Shown in pieces: positions 47,211 to 60,000 of a stretch of DNA of 64,000 nt. Made by a program: the position numbers and the translations under genes. How positions within the stretch are numbered: the stretch's first letter is position 1; every line of letters starts with the position of its first letter. A model generated the notes under the pieces. The model was not told where the DNA came from and did not search any database. It saw only the letters and a program-made list of their open reading frames with translations. The stretch is from the NCBI GenBank assembly GCA_032358255.1, contig JAULBX010019965.1:124001-188000 (forward strand), given 5' to 3'. Source of the stretch: Heterotrichella gracilis (taxonomy: Eukaryota > Sar > Xanthophyceae > Tribonematales > Xanthonemataceae).

Positions 47211-50200
47211 ATGTCCTGGAGTGTGTACACGCGGCAGGCTTTTAAAAAGTGCCCGAGCCACAGAAGAGCGGAAGCTCACACATACAGTTGCACCCTGAAA
47301 ACCCAGCTTGGAGGAAACAACCTCAATACTTCCTGTCACGCCAGCTTTTCACCCACAATGCTGCAGTCCAGACAGCCCTTAGCAGCACCCATCCTAGCTG
47401 CCCACCACCCACCCACCAAAACAGCCCTACTATCCTCCAAACCTCACAACCCCCGCCACATCAGCCACCAAAAGATGACGCCTGGACGCCACCCGGCAGC
47501 AAGCAGGCCACAGCGCGTGTGCCCGCAGGCAGCGCCATCAACATACGCTGAGCCGGATCAGCCACAGCCACAGCCACAGCCACGGCCAGAGGTGGTGGTG
47601 CCAGCGCAGTATCAGCGGCTGGTGGCGCGGCGATGTGGGGGATCCTTCCGTGAGGTTGCTGAGGTGGAGCAGGTGGCCACATCCACACCAGGGCCAGGGG
47701 AGGTGGGTGCACACAACCCTACCCAAACCCCACCCCGAACCCTAAAAGATTGTGTCTTGCTGCAAGCTTGGCTGGACATCTGTGGAACAGTGGGAGCGGG
47801 GGTGTGCAACCCCACCAAACTCTACTTGAGGTGTCACATAGCATGCTTGACTGTACCATTGTGAACACGTTCCCTTGCCGCCATTCGTCCTGCAGTCCAT
47901 TCATCGTGCAGTCCAAGTTCTGGCCATGTGTTAATCTTGCTCGGTTGGGGGCACCTCTTTGGTGTGTGAAGGTGACGCACGAATGCAGATATAGCTGTCA
48001 TTGCATGCTGTGCAGCGCTGCACTTCTCGCTGGGCTGGCATCACTGTCAGCACTGCATAGGGTTAAGGTCATATATTCATCTGAAACCCTAAACACGTCC
48101 CGCTGAGGTGGCATCACTGACAGCACTGCTTTGAGACTGGTCCCTCTCGGATGCTGGTACGGGATTGTGACCTGTGGTGGTGCGGCTGGTGGCGCAGGTC
48201 CTGATCAAGGTGGAGTATGCTGGGATCAATGGAGGGTGCGAGACCTTCAGAGCCAGGGGAGAGCATCTGTAAGTGGTACCAGGCGTCTTGGTTTCAGCAA
48301 CAGCATTCTGGTGCTAGTGGCGAGGCAAATTGGCACTGGGAATACCGTCTTGGTATCAACGGGGGCTGTTGCCACGGTAGATGTGCATGGGGATTGTTGA
48401 GGAATTGCAGGTCCCTGTCACATCCTACCTGCACATGCAGAATACAATGCGTTGTGAATATCATGCCATGCCTCTGGCGGGGGATAGACTTGTGCTATGC
48501 AATACTTTATTGGGTAATATACATGCCCAGTGCGCAGGTTATGCACCTACTGGCTGTGAACATCACTGTTTGAGAGCATTGATCTGTGTGCGCTGTGATT
48601 TCATCAGGCATGTTTGTCGCGCCAGCTGCTTGATGTGATCACATGTGTGCGCTGCATTGTGAACTTGCCACTGGCGGGGATTAGACCTGTGCTATGCATT
48701 ACTTTATTGAGTAATTTACAGGCCGAAGCGCATGCTATGCACCTATTCGCTGCAAAGATTACTAGCATTGTTTTGTGTGCACTGTGTACTGTGATTCCAT
48801 CAGGCAAGTTTGTTGCGCCAGCTGTTTAATCTGATCACATGGGATTCTTATGTGCAGGTTTGCCAAGAATCAGGGCGTTGGCACATTTGCGCTTGGCGCT
48901 GAGGGGTGTGGGGTTGTTGCCGCTGTTGGGCAAGATGTGGCGTCACTGCAGGTACTGCTGGGTGTTTTGGTGCTGGGTACATCTGGGCCACATTTATGCC
49001 CCCTCCCATACACTTAGCGAAATGTCAACCTGCTTTCAACTGAGACTGCTGGGGTTGGGCCAAGTCATGACATGCGACTGGACTCTATGGAATCTATGAG
49101 CCATTAAATTGAATAAAATGTTGCAATATTGCGTTTGCAACACAAATATGCATCTGCAGGTGGGTCAGGCCGTGGCTTTTAACGGCGCCAATGGGTTTGC
49201 AGAGTACGTGACCGCAAAGGCAGCCATGTGTACTCCCGTGCCTGAGGCGACAGCTGGCGTGGCGGCAATCACATTGTCTGGGGTGGTGGCGGCTGCGGCA
49301 CTCAAGGTGAGGGTGGAAGCCTGCACAAAACATGCTGTCAAAACCATTGCAAAGCCGGGTACATACAACCATCAAAGCCTTGTCATAGAGTTCATTGCGG
49401 TATTGCGGTATAGGGCTTGCCACAAAAAAGTTGGATGGGACATCCCTGCAGCTGATACGTCTATACTGCTAGGTTACAGTTTACTGCAAAAATGATAAAC
49501 ATGCAGCCCATATGTAGAATTTGAGCTATTCTGACCAGTTGGACCCTTTGGGGTTGTGGTGCAGGTCACTGCTGGCCTGCAGCCAGGCCAAACAGTGCTG
49601 GTCACAGCAGCAGCTGGCGGTACTGGCCAGTTTGCTGTGCAAGTTGCCAAGGCGATGGGGTGCCATGTGGTTGCCACGTGTGGGGGGCCCAGCAAGGTGG
49701 AGGCGTTGCGTGGGCTGGGGGCTGATCGCATCATCAACTATCGGGAGGAGGTGAGGGGGTGAAACGATTCTATTGCACGCGGCACTGACGTGCACCACTC
49801 TGTGGGATACTTTTGAGGTATAGCTACTGGTATAACGTATATAACAACCGTCTGGTCTTCAAGCTTGCTGAGTCCAAGCCAGCCTTCAGAGGTCCAATCA
49901 AGTTGCTGTTACCTGGGTGCAGCAGCAGTTTTCTGTTATCAGGAAAATTGGCGGAAAGCTGATCATGATATCCACAGATTCAGAGCTTTTGAGTCTTGCA
50001 TGCCATTCCGATGCCACAGCCTTGCACGTAACTTATGCAACTTTTGTGGCGCGGCATTACGCATTGGCCCTGTGTGCAGGACGTGGATACGGTCCTGGCC
50101 AACGAGTACCCCCAAGGGATTGACGTCATCTACGAAGGGGTAGGAGGTCAGCTGCGCAGCACCGCCTTGAGGCACCTGGGGGATCATGGTAAACTGCTGA

Positions 50201-50787
50201 TGGTGGGATACATCTCAGAGTATCCCCACACATCATCCCCAACCAAGCCTGTTGATGAGCTGCCTCCCAGCGAAGAGATCTTCTGGGGAGGCCAAACCAT
50301 CCAGCGCGGCAATCAAACGATCTATGGGCAAGTTTGGCCAACGGTGAGCCCTACAAACTGGTTCTTTGTTCATATCCCTTATTCCTTATATAAGGTTTAC
50401 AACGGTGAGCGTACAAACAAACTGCTTGTTGCAGAGAATTTGACAGAGTCTGACATGGCAGTCAGCAATGAATATGGTATCAGCAAAACCCAGGTCCAGG
50501 TGTTGCATGTGCTTGCTGGTATTGTTGCAATAATGACAACTGCCACACACGGTTCAATACATCGTCCATGGATCCAAGTCATCGTCCTTCACTGAATTGC
50601 ACTGCTTTCTGCACAGGATCGTTCCAAGCTGGTAGAGTGCAAGAAGGAGGTTTTCGACCTCTACTTCCAAGGCAAGCTTCAGGCTCTTATCGACCCTCAG
50701 GTCTTTGAGGGTCTGGACCGAATCCCGGATGCCATTGACTACATGCTGGAGGGGACCAATGTGGGCAAGGTGGTTGTAAAGCTGTAA
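47211..50787 (+). CDS. Medium-chain dehydrogenase/reductase, ZADH2/prostaglandin reductase-3 type
   Basis: NADPH-dependent quinone or enone reductase of the MDR superfamily. Exons 47211-47702, 48198-48268, 48858-48951, 49160-49306, 49565-49750, 50080-50343 and 50617-50787 give 474 residues in phase. After a basic, Ser/Pro-rich N-terminal ~100 residues containing QPQPQPQPRPE comes the GroES-like part (EYAGING.CETFRARGEHL segment; GTFALGAEGCGVVAAVGQDV). The Rossmann fold shows TVLVTAAAGGTGQFAVQVAK and VVATCGG, then GADRIINYREE and GIDVIYEGVGG. The insert ISEYPHTSSPTKPVDELPPS and the end VGKVVVKL fit ZADH2/PTGR3. The first ATG (47211) gives a leader that could be an organelle transit peptide; a second in-frame ATG at 47358 is an alternative start. 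Substrate unknown. Confidence 0.9.
48448..48840. repeat. ~204-bp tandem duplication in a reductase intron
   Basis: Copies start near 48448 and 48652 (TGC(G/A)TTGTGAA, TTTATTG(G/A)GTAAT, CATCAGGCA(T/A)GTTTGT, TGATCACATG). Clearly diverged, so an old duplication. Intronic. Confidence 0.85.
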
Positions 50788-51895
50788 CATGTAGACATGC
50801 TTAGGGTTTAGGAGACGATGTTGGAAAATCACAGGAAAAACATATTGGGGATTATTTTTGTTGGTATTAGAGTAGATAAGCGGTGTAGATGATATACCAT
50901 ATACCACTTTGCTTGTATTCTCCTGCATTTTGCTCGAAAACATTCCCTTGCTGTTGCTGTTGACCCACAAAGGAAGACAATCGCAACAGCAATGGTTAAA
51001 AGGCAACCACAAGTTTTATTACGCAGAAAGTATGTAGCAAGATAACTGGTTTTTTATTTCTGGCGTCAGTTCTTGTCACCGGTGCTGAGTATTGACCTTA
51101 TCAAGGGCCATTGCTATGCATCTAGTGTCGCGTTGCTCATTGCCATGCATGGCCCCAACACTTGGCCTTGCCTGTTACCAAACATCTGTGTAAGACAGCT
51201 TCTTGATGCATATGTTGCAAAATCTTGTTCGTTTCTATACAAGCGCCAGCCCAGCCCACCGTCTTTCACCAGCGCGTTGCAGCAGGATCTGCAATGCATG
51301 CATATAGCGGCCCACTGCCAAGGCTTGGTTCCCCTCCAGTTATCCTCTGCTCTTTCTCAGCACCTAACTTCCAGGTGGTCAGACCACCCTGGATGCTTCC
51401 GGATGCCAGCGCCATCCGGATCCCGTGTCAGCACCTCCCATGACTAAACCCCACACGATTTGGTGTGTCAGCGTGTCCCGGCGTGAAAAGCGCGTTGTAG
51501 TCGCGGTTTGCACACCTATAAAAGCCAGCTGTATTGCTTTCATTCACACAAACGCGCACCTATCCACTCCTTTATGCCCCATCGACCACCTGTCTCCTTG
51601 CAGTCTGCCAAGGATTTGAAATGCTCGGTTAAACCTGATCTGGCTTTCGTCGCCCGTCGTGTCTGCTTTAACCTCCTCCACCACCACGAACTTCAAACTC
51701 CGAAGGTAGGTCTATGCTGTGTCAGCAAACGGCAGTGTTTTGGAACAGACTATCTCGTGCAGTGCTCCAAACGTTAACCGTGTTGCCTCCAGGTCAGGGG
51801 TCAATAGCGGTCCGTTGCTCTGGCCCCTCACTCAGTTAACACCCAATGCCAACATTGCAGGGAAACAAACAACCTGTCTTCCAACTTTCACAACG
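50788..51895. other. Intergenic region upstream of the membrane-protein gene
   Basis: Holds the 3' end of the reductase transcript and the promoter and 5' UTR of the next gene. GGGTTTAGG at about 50803 is telomere-like. No gene recognised. Confidence 0.55.
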
Positions 51896-54800
51896 ATGGC
51901 AGCAATCCGAAGTCCCTTGAGGACCCCACTGCTGCTGCAAGTGGCGATGCTTTTGGCGGTGTGCGACCTCGCAATCGGCCAGACCAGCGCCACCCTAGGC
52001 CTCCACCACAAGTACAAGTACACTTGCGGTAAGCAAATTGAACAACGAGTGCAAAACAAGCTGATCATGCCTATGGACGTTGATCACACGCTTTGCAGCT
52101 GGTTCCGGAGAGCTTTTTCACTGGCACATGCATGCATGCATCTGCTTTTGCCTTTTCGTCTACACCCACGGCCACCACCACCAGAACCCGAACCCTCTAA
52201 GTATCCAATGGTTGGTTCAACCCTTTCTCTACGCCTGCGCAGGTGGCATGGAGAACCTATACAGCGGGTCAAAACAGTCTTCCATGGTTGGCTTCAACAA
52301 CCCCTAAAAGACCCTGGACAACAGCTGCGATAGCTGTGCCTCCACCCGGGCAGACGGCACGCAGTTCTGGGCCATGAGGCTGGTAGGAGATTGCAAGAAA
52401 CCCATCCGTACAGACTTGGTCCAGTGCAATGCATGCATGCCTGGGGAGGTGTCTGTGCGTGCAGTTGGCGTTTGCACGCACCTGTGAAGGAATAGGACCA
52501 CGGCACAAAAACATGCCTGTCCTGAGCAAGTAGAGCAGATACTGGTATTTTGTCCATTAGCCTGAATTTAAGAGCCCACAGCCCACCAGTGTGAAGTTTG
52601 AAGTGAGTAGGTCCCACCCACCCACAGCCCTCAAGGGCAAGCCCCTTAAGTGGAAGCATCCCCTACTAATTTGGAGGTAGGGGCCCCGCAAACGCCGACT
52701 GACAGCTCCCCTCCTGCCCCTGGTGCAGCCCAAAGCCACCGCCCTGTCTGCCATAGAGATATCCAGCGGCGGCATCTCCCACGCCACCATATCCGTTGGC
52801 TATGACTCGGCCAACGGGGGCACACTGAACCCAGCCTGCGCACAGGTAGGGGTTTAGGGTTTAGGGTCCCTGCCGTGATTGGTCCTGGTGTCGTATTAGC
52901 CAAGCTATTACGTACATAAAGACAGCTTGAATTCAACCTGTGTCAGCTGTGGGTGTGCTGCTTACTTACCTCATAGCCAAATCCAGTTGCCTTGCACCTG
53001 TGTGGAGTCAGTAAGTCACCAAGAACCCTAAACCCTAAAGCACCTATTGACGCCATTACACCCAAGTACGGTGACTGACTCCCCCAGGCCCCTCCTTTCC
53101 TCCCCTTGGTGCAGGACATTTCCATTCCCACCGGCATGCGCATGTTCATCCCCTGCCAGGGCCAGGGCACCTACATCCATCGCAGCAGCGGGCTACGGCG
53201 TGTCGGTGTGCGACATCGCCATGCACACGGTCCAAGGCGTCACGCTAACAGGGGTTCCAGACCCCTCCCCTGCCCCCGAGGAGGATGACTGGATGGGCAG
53301 CACCTACCACATGAGCGATGCGGGGATTGTGGCTGCCATGATGGACGTGCTGGGGGCAGCTGACATGCCCTCGTGGGTCAACCTCACGGCAATCATCTAC
53401 GCTCTGCCGCTGGTCAAGGACAATGGCGCCAGGGTACGTGCCCAGCAAAACCCTAGAGGGTTTGATGGATTACATAATGCATAAAGTGTTTCTGGTGGTT
53501 CACATGTGTATAGATAGTGACCGTATAATGGCTCGAGATCCAATGGGTAGAAGGGAAATGCCTCCTCTGCGCCTAATAATAAAAACAGGCAGATTTCCCT
53601 TTCTTCCCTATTCCCTCAGCCAGCGCAACCCCAGCCATTGTTCACTAGCACACTGCACCCTTCCTCCCCTTGCTCCTGACCCTCGCCTCTCCTGTCCTTC
53701 CACGACCTGCAGGTGTACGACGTGAGCGTGGACTACTATGGCTTCCGAGGCCAGCTGCAGGCAAACATGTACTACAGCGGAGGCACCAAGCTCATAAAGA
53801 CGCTGACCCTTAAGGACTTTGTCAACAGCATCAGCCCCGCGCAGGCGCCTGCACAGCCGCCGTCATTGGCCCAAATGAATGTCACCGTCACCATGCACGT
53901 GCTGGCAGGTGAGAGGAACATGCACTTCTGTGATTGAGCAATAAATTCTGCGCATCCCTACCCCATTCTTTTGGTGCTTTTAACAATATTAAAACCCTTG
54001 GTCCCTATAAACTGCACATTGTAACTGAATGGCAGCATGTTCATTTTGTACTCTAACAAAAGCCCTAGCCCAACCCTACCCCTCTTTTTCCTCCCCGCGC
54101 AGACGCTTGCATTGCCCTCAACACCATTGCCAAGTACAAGCAAGAGGCGCTGCAAAGTGCGCTGGCCACCCTGCTCCAAGACGATGCACTGGCGGTGACA
54201 ATCACAGCAGCCACCGCCACACACACCACCACCGCTGCTACCATTGGCACCCGCCGCCTGCTGGCCATCCCCACCACCCCCATCACCCTCGACCTGGTCC
54301 TTGCCGCCCCTGAGGAGGGTGTTGCAGTGGAGGGGCTGGTGGTAGCGGCGGCTGATGGCAGCCTGGCCAATGCAATGGCCAGCCTGGAGCTGGCGATCGC
54401 ACCCGGATCTGACATCACCATCAATGGAGAGGTGGGGGACCTGTGCACCGACTAATTCAACCCTAAACCCTAAACTCTAAATCAAGTGTGGAGCAGCACA
54501 ACTTCTTTGACTGACTGGGGAGCAAAAGAATACATTAGCTGCAGAGTCATTGCGCGCACCACGCAACGCCTGTGCCCACTGCACGTGAAGAATCCTTGCA
54601 CCCCATTGATGGTATGTGTCTCACCCCGCAGGAATACCCCATTGCCCTGGCTCCACCCGCAACCATGGTGCCTGGGTCTGATGGTCAGAGGAACGCCACC
54701 ACCACCACTACCACCATCGGGAGCTCCCACAGCCACACCGCAGCCGTTGCAGTGGCGGTGACACTGACCATCATCATTGTGCTGGTGATGGCTCTGGCTA

Positions 54801-55569
54801 CCCTGGTCTTGGTGAGCACCACTGCACCTGCCCTACCCTTAACTTCTAGGGCTGCAACTGGACCAACATGTCACAGTAGGCTCCACGCCTGTTTGTGCGC
54901 CACTGCATTAGCCCTAAAAGTAAACCACAAGCCCTAAACCCTAATCCCGGCCCACATCCTCCAAGCCTATCTGTGTGCTCTGTCAATCTCTGCACCATGA
55001 CCTGTAGGACCACTTTCTATTTTTTATGTAGGCCATTATCGATAATCAGCGAAGTAGCTGATCACGAAGGTTTGCATAATAATTTGCTTGTTAAATTTTC
55101 TGAGGCAAGCATCGTGACCGAATCAGGGGTTAATGATGTTTTCAGTAGGATGCTCGTGCCATCCTGGCTCACTCCCCGTTGCCTGTTGCAGGTTCGCCGA
55201 CGCAAGGCAGCCCGCCCCCCACCTATACCCCAGAAGGATGCCAGCAACCATTCTCACCAGCCAAAGCCCGTGAAGGTAGCAAGTTACTGGAAAACGGGAA
55301 TGCCACATGTCGCACTCAAGCCAGGCAGTCCCCACACCCCAGTGACTGTTGTCACAGCAAATGGCTCCCAGGGAGGGGAGGTGATCCTTGATCTGATCGT
55401 GAAGGTGGGGAGGTCAAGCAAGGGGGGGAGGGACATGAAGATGCCCAAGGTGGTCAGGCCCAGGAGCACGTATGGCAGCCATCAAAATGTGGCCGGCGCC
55501 TCACCAATGTATATGATGTGGCCTGGGGAGATTGGTGACCTGGACCTGATTATGAACCACAGCTTGTAG
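51896..55569 (+). CDS. Secreted-type single-pass membrane protein, unknown family; possibly a pseudogene
   Basis: Exons 51896-52028, 52243-52382, 52729-52845, 53115-53433, 53713-53908, 54103-54431, 54632-54811, 55192-55569. The N-terminus is a signal peptide (LLLQVAMLLAVCDLAIG). The ectodomain has Cys pairs (NSCDSCASTRADG; CQGQGTYI; VSVCDIAMHTVQG) and Asn glycosylation sites. Exon 54632-54811 carries a transmembrane helix (AVAVAVTLTIIIVLVMALAT), followed by basic RRRKAARPPP and a Pro/Lys-rich cytoplasmic tail. I recognise no family. Two defects: an in-frame TAA at 52305-52307, with coding-like sequence continuing (KTLDNSCDSC), and a frame change inside exon 53115-53433 near 53180 (319 bases, one more than phase allows; GQGTYI then AAGYGVSVC). 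Splice sites and the other phases are intact, so either sequence errors or a young pseudogene is possible. Confidence 0.65.
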
Positions 55570-57029
55570 GCAGGTGCGTTAACCATTGCCCGCTTCCTCA
55601 GGCTGCAGAGTAGGCCTGTACTCAGCCAATTGTACTGGGGTATGACATGACGGGCCCTGACCTCATGGCAGGGCATTGCCCAAGCGTGAGGCAGACTGCA
55701 AGTGCATGGACCATGCCTTGTGCGCTATTTGCATATACAACCCTGGAGATGTCCGTTTGCAAAACATCTCCAGGTGCTTGACCTCGTGCATTAGGAGTAC
55801 AAGGCTGGGCATTGGCTCGTGCTCTACTTTGCCTTCCCTATATTTCTTTGATGCAAGACATCTCATCAGATTTTTGACCATGTACAGCATTTCGGATGTT
55901 GTATTACAATCGTTGTTATCACGTGCATGTGAAAGCACCAATGTTTGGCTTGTGCACTGCTGGATTTCTTTGTTCCCCCGGTTGTGCCCCTGCACGCCAA
56001 GGCAGTAGCTGGTGTGACGTTCCCTCTCACACCCTCCTGAATGGATGCGTCCACCTGACGCTTAATGTTTTGAATTACATTGTGCTTTTGTGATAGGTTT
56101 TATGTTTTATTCCTGTTTGTAGCGGTGTTGTTTTTCCCGACTTGTGACATGTATATGTTGCCTATTTTCTGTCACAAAGTAAAGTCAGTGTTTTTGGTTG
56201 CCTATTTTTGTGACAATTTGACTTGTCTGTTGCGACACAGCTGTTTGCCTGTTGGACGCGCCAGGAGTGAAAATTCCAGATCCTGCTTGCGCCTTTTTGC
56301 GTAATTTCATTCCCAAACGCTATGCCATGCAATGTTCACTGCAGTATCTCTTGTTGATATGCAGGTTGTGGTGTTGCAGTAACCAGAGGGTGCTTTGCTA
56401 AGGGGCACTTGATGGCATATTGCCTATTCTGTGTTACTTTTAGGTGCCATACAATACACATGGCATTACCCAAGTTATGTATCAGTACTTCTGCATGAAC
56501 CCTTTTGTGGTTGTGCGCCTTATGTTGCGTTGGGTCATACGTTTTTGGTAGCATACAGGCGGTGGTGGCCTGCCTGTTACCTTATATCCTAAATGCACCA
56601 GTGGTGTGATTTCTCTACAAAGCACAAGTCACATGGTCACCTGGGACCTTTCCATTCTTGTCGTAAGAAATCAGACAAAACTTTAAAAATTCCCCAATTG
56701 GTTTAAACCTTGAGGTTAATTATTGTTTGCTTGGAACCCTTCGTTAGGATTTCGCTGTCTCCAAAAAACATGCAGCATTAATTCGGCGCAAGGGCGTTGA
56801 AAGGCGGAGCAAGTTAACAAAGGGCCACTGCCTCGGGATGTCTCTTCGGTTACTTGACCTTCTTCACTGCTTACCTGGTTTAAGTCAAACGTGCATGCAC
56901 TCGTGAGTATGCATGCACCCGAGCCGCAAATGCACCCCCAGCCGTAGCTTCTTAGCAAGTGGCAAGTGCGTTCAGTTTCGACCAGCTATACTTCGTTGGA
57001 TGGGAAATTGACAGAGCAGGAGGGCCAGG
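55570..57029. other. Intergenic region upstream of the channel gene
   Basis: About 1.46 kb, TG/TTT-rich in the middle. Presumed 3' flank plus promoter of the mechanosensitive channel. No gene recognised. Confidence 0.55.
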
Positions 57030-60000
57030 ATGGCAGACGGAAAAGCAGGCACAACGCATAGTGTCCCTAGATCGCCAAAGGACCATGTCATCAAGATGGG
57101 CCCTCTGACTCAAAGCCCCACACGAGGAGTCGCTCCACCCCCACAACTGGACCCTATCAACGTGCCAAGTGGGCCTATCCTGACCCCGCAGACCTCCGCT
57201 GCTTCCTACCGACAAGACATCAGTTTCATACCCTCAGGTGGGGCCCCTGGTGGCAAATGACTGTGGTCGGGTGGAGCGGTGCCATGTACAAAAAACATGT
57301 GCATGCACGCTTTGCCCCTGGCTGGAGCTGCAGCAGTGACATACATGAAAGTGCAACGCTTTAAGAGCACCATGGTGTGGTCTGTTCGTGTCGTGGTTGC
57401 TTGTAAACACTGTTAGTCCACTGCAGATGAACTCGAGCTGGAACTCCACCGACGAATAGATACCGAGATTGCAAGCATAAACGAGTCAGGGACTCTCACG
57501 GCTGAGGTAAGTGCAAAGTATTGCGTTATTTCTGGTTCCCAGAAGCCTGTCAGATAGACTGTGTCTTGAGTTTCCTCAAAGGAATCCACTGCCCTAGGGC
57601 ACTAACCTTGGCCCCTGGTTTATCTTTGCGCAGAATCTTGAGCTGGTGAAACAAGTTTTACAGTCTTTCAGTGGAGCCGATGCCAGGTTTGCAGGCGAAC
57701 AAGGTGAGGTTTTGCACCTCCAACCATGACTGGTCCACAGATCATGTGCGGCCACCGCCATTACACTTGGCAGCGGTCAGAATGTCAGCATTTTAGGGTT
57801 TAGGGTGCACAGATCCACCAACACTCCTGCTGCTCCAATGTGGCTTGTGCCATTGGTCCAAGCTGACAGTAACAAACAGCAGAGTAGGCCAGAGCCTTAA
57901 CTCCGGGTGTCAACGGGTGGGAACTCTCCATCCCCATGTACCCACAGTCGTGAGCGACCTGCAGGGGAACAAGTGGGCAGCCCGAGGGGTGAGAACGGGG
58001 TACTGCACGCCTCAGACAGGCCTGCTACCGCTGGCATTGCCAAGTTCAAACACCTGCTGAGGAAACGACAATCCAAGGCGAGTCGGTGGTTCTCCGTGCC
58101 AAACCCTACACTAAGGGTTTTGTGATGGCAGGATGAGGCCGAAGTGCACCTGGTGCTAGCTGCCATGATGCAAGTCTGGCATTCGCGTTTTCACTCCGAA
58201 GATTGTTGAAATGAAGTCATGCTGCATGCCAAATTGCCCTCCGAACTGAGTGTGCGCCACATCCACCCTCAGAGTGTGCGTCATGGCATCACCATGCCTC
58301 CCAAAAGCATTTTGTCATGTTTGTCGTCGCGCCACATCCACCCTCTCTACACAAGGGCTGAGGACCTGTGCTCTAGGACTTCATGGTATTGGCGTCGAAC
58401 CGCTGTGGCGACCGCCTTCACACACGCTACCGTCACACACGCTGCATGACATTCACATACATATGACATGCACATACCCTCACACCTCGCTTCCTGCCCA
58501 CCAGGATATCACGAAGCCTCCCACCAACCACCAAGTGGGAGACGACCACCAGCCCATCCTGCCCTCACCCTCGGAGCCATCAGAAGGCAAGCCCCCTGTT
58601 CCCAATGGCAAGGCACCGGGTCCCAATGGTTCGGTCCCCACCCCGCGCCCCTCTCACAAGCCCTCCCCCTTGTCTGCCATCGGGGAATGCCCCACTGAGG
58701 AGGGCAAAGAGGCCAGGGAGGTGGACGACGTGATCACGGTATGGTCGGTGGTTTTGCTGTAAACATGATTCTGCGATGATTGGAGGTGCCCCATAGAAGC
58801 GTGAAGTTCCAAGCGTAACAAGTAACAAGATCCAACCATGGCATATGAATGCAACCAAAACTACAAACAAATATTCATAACTGTACTGCCAGTCAGGCCT
58901 GTAGCTGTGTTTGCCATCCAACCATTGCCATTTCATGATGCACCCACCTTGATCCTCCTTGCTGATCCGACTACCAGATGGAGGACTTGGATGACGAGGA
59001 CGACGATTACGACGACGATCTGGCGGGCATGATCAAGCGCAAGATGGGGCGGCGCAAGTTCTGGGTGACCGCTACGCCCATACTGGTGTCGGTGGCGTTC
59101 CTGGCAGCGGGGCTGTCACTGCTGCTCACAGATTCCAATGCGGTAGGGCCCTGCAGAATAAAACCCTAAACCCTAAACCCTCAATGGTTTCGGTGGCGTT
59201 CCTGGCTGCGGGGATGTCGCTGCTGCTCACCGGGTCCAATGCGGTAGGGCCCTGCATAACAAAACCCTAAACCTAAATGCAGTGAGGTGTGGCTCTGACT
59301 CAGGGCCAAACTCAGGGCCTTTGATTAGCAAACCACAAACTGCAAATGGTGCTGGTGCAGCCACCCATGGGGATAGTCATTGAATAAGTATTCCGCCATG
59401 TCCAGAGCAGGCACCCCAAACCCTACGCCGCAGAGCTGACTCCAGTGCGCGCTGTGGCCCTGGTTCCTGCTGCTTGCCTCCCTGGCGCACTGGCTATTGC
59501 CCATGCTATCATCAACCCTCAACCCCAAACCCTGTCTCCCAAGACCCACAGAGCTGGCTTGATTACGCGCTGTGGCGCTACTCCCGCTGGTTGCCTCACT
59601 GGCGCACTGGCTATTGTCCTTGCTGTCATCAACCCTGAAACCTGAACCCTGTGTTGTCCCATGCCCCGCGGGGCTGGCTCGACTACGCGCTGTGGCGCTG
59701 GTTCCTGCTGTTTGCCTCCCTGGCGCACTGGCTATTGCCCGTGCTGTAATAAACCCTAAACCTAACCCTGTCTCCCATGCGCCGCAGGGCTGGCTCGACT
59801 ACGCGCTGTGGCGCTGGTTCCTGCTGTTTGCCTCGGTGGTGCCTGTGTACTGGCTGGGCACCCTGCTCACGTGGGTGCTGTCCAGGTTCATTGAGTGGCA
59901 GTTCTTCACAAACAACAAGGTGGTCTACTTCATGTACTCAACAAGGGTAAGTCTCCTGTTGTGGGTCGTTTCTAGTGGTGATTTTACTGTGTGTTTACTG

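Noticed and set aside
52305-52307. Reassigned TAA codon (as in some ulvophyte algae)
   Set aside because: Several well-supported genes in the window end at TAA or TAG in the expected family position, so these codons act as stops here.
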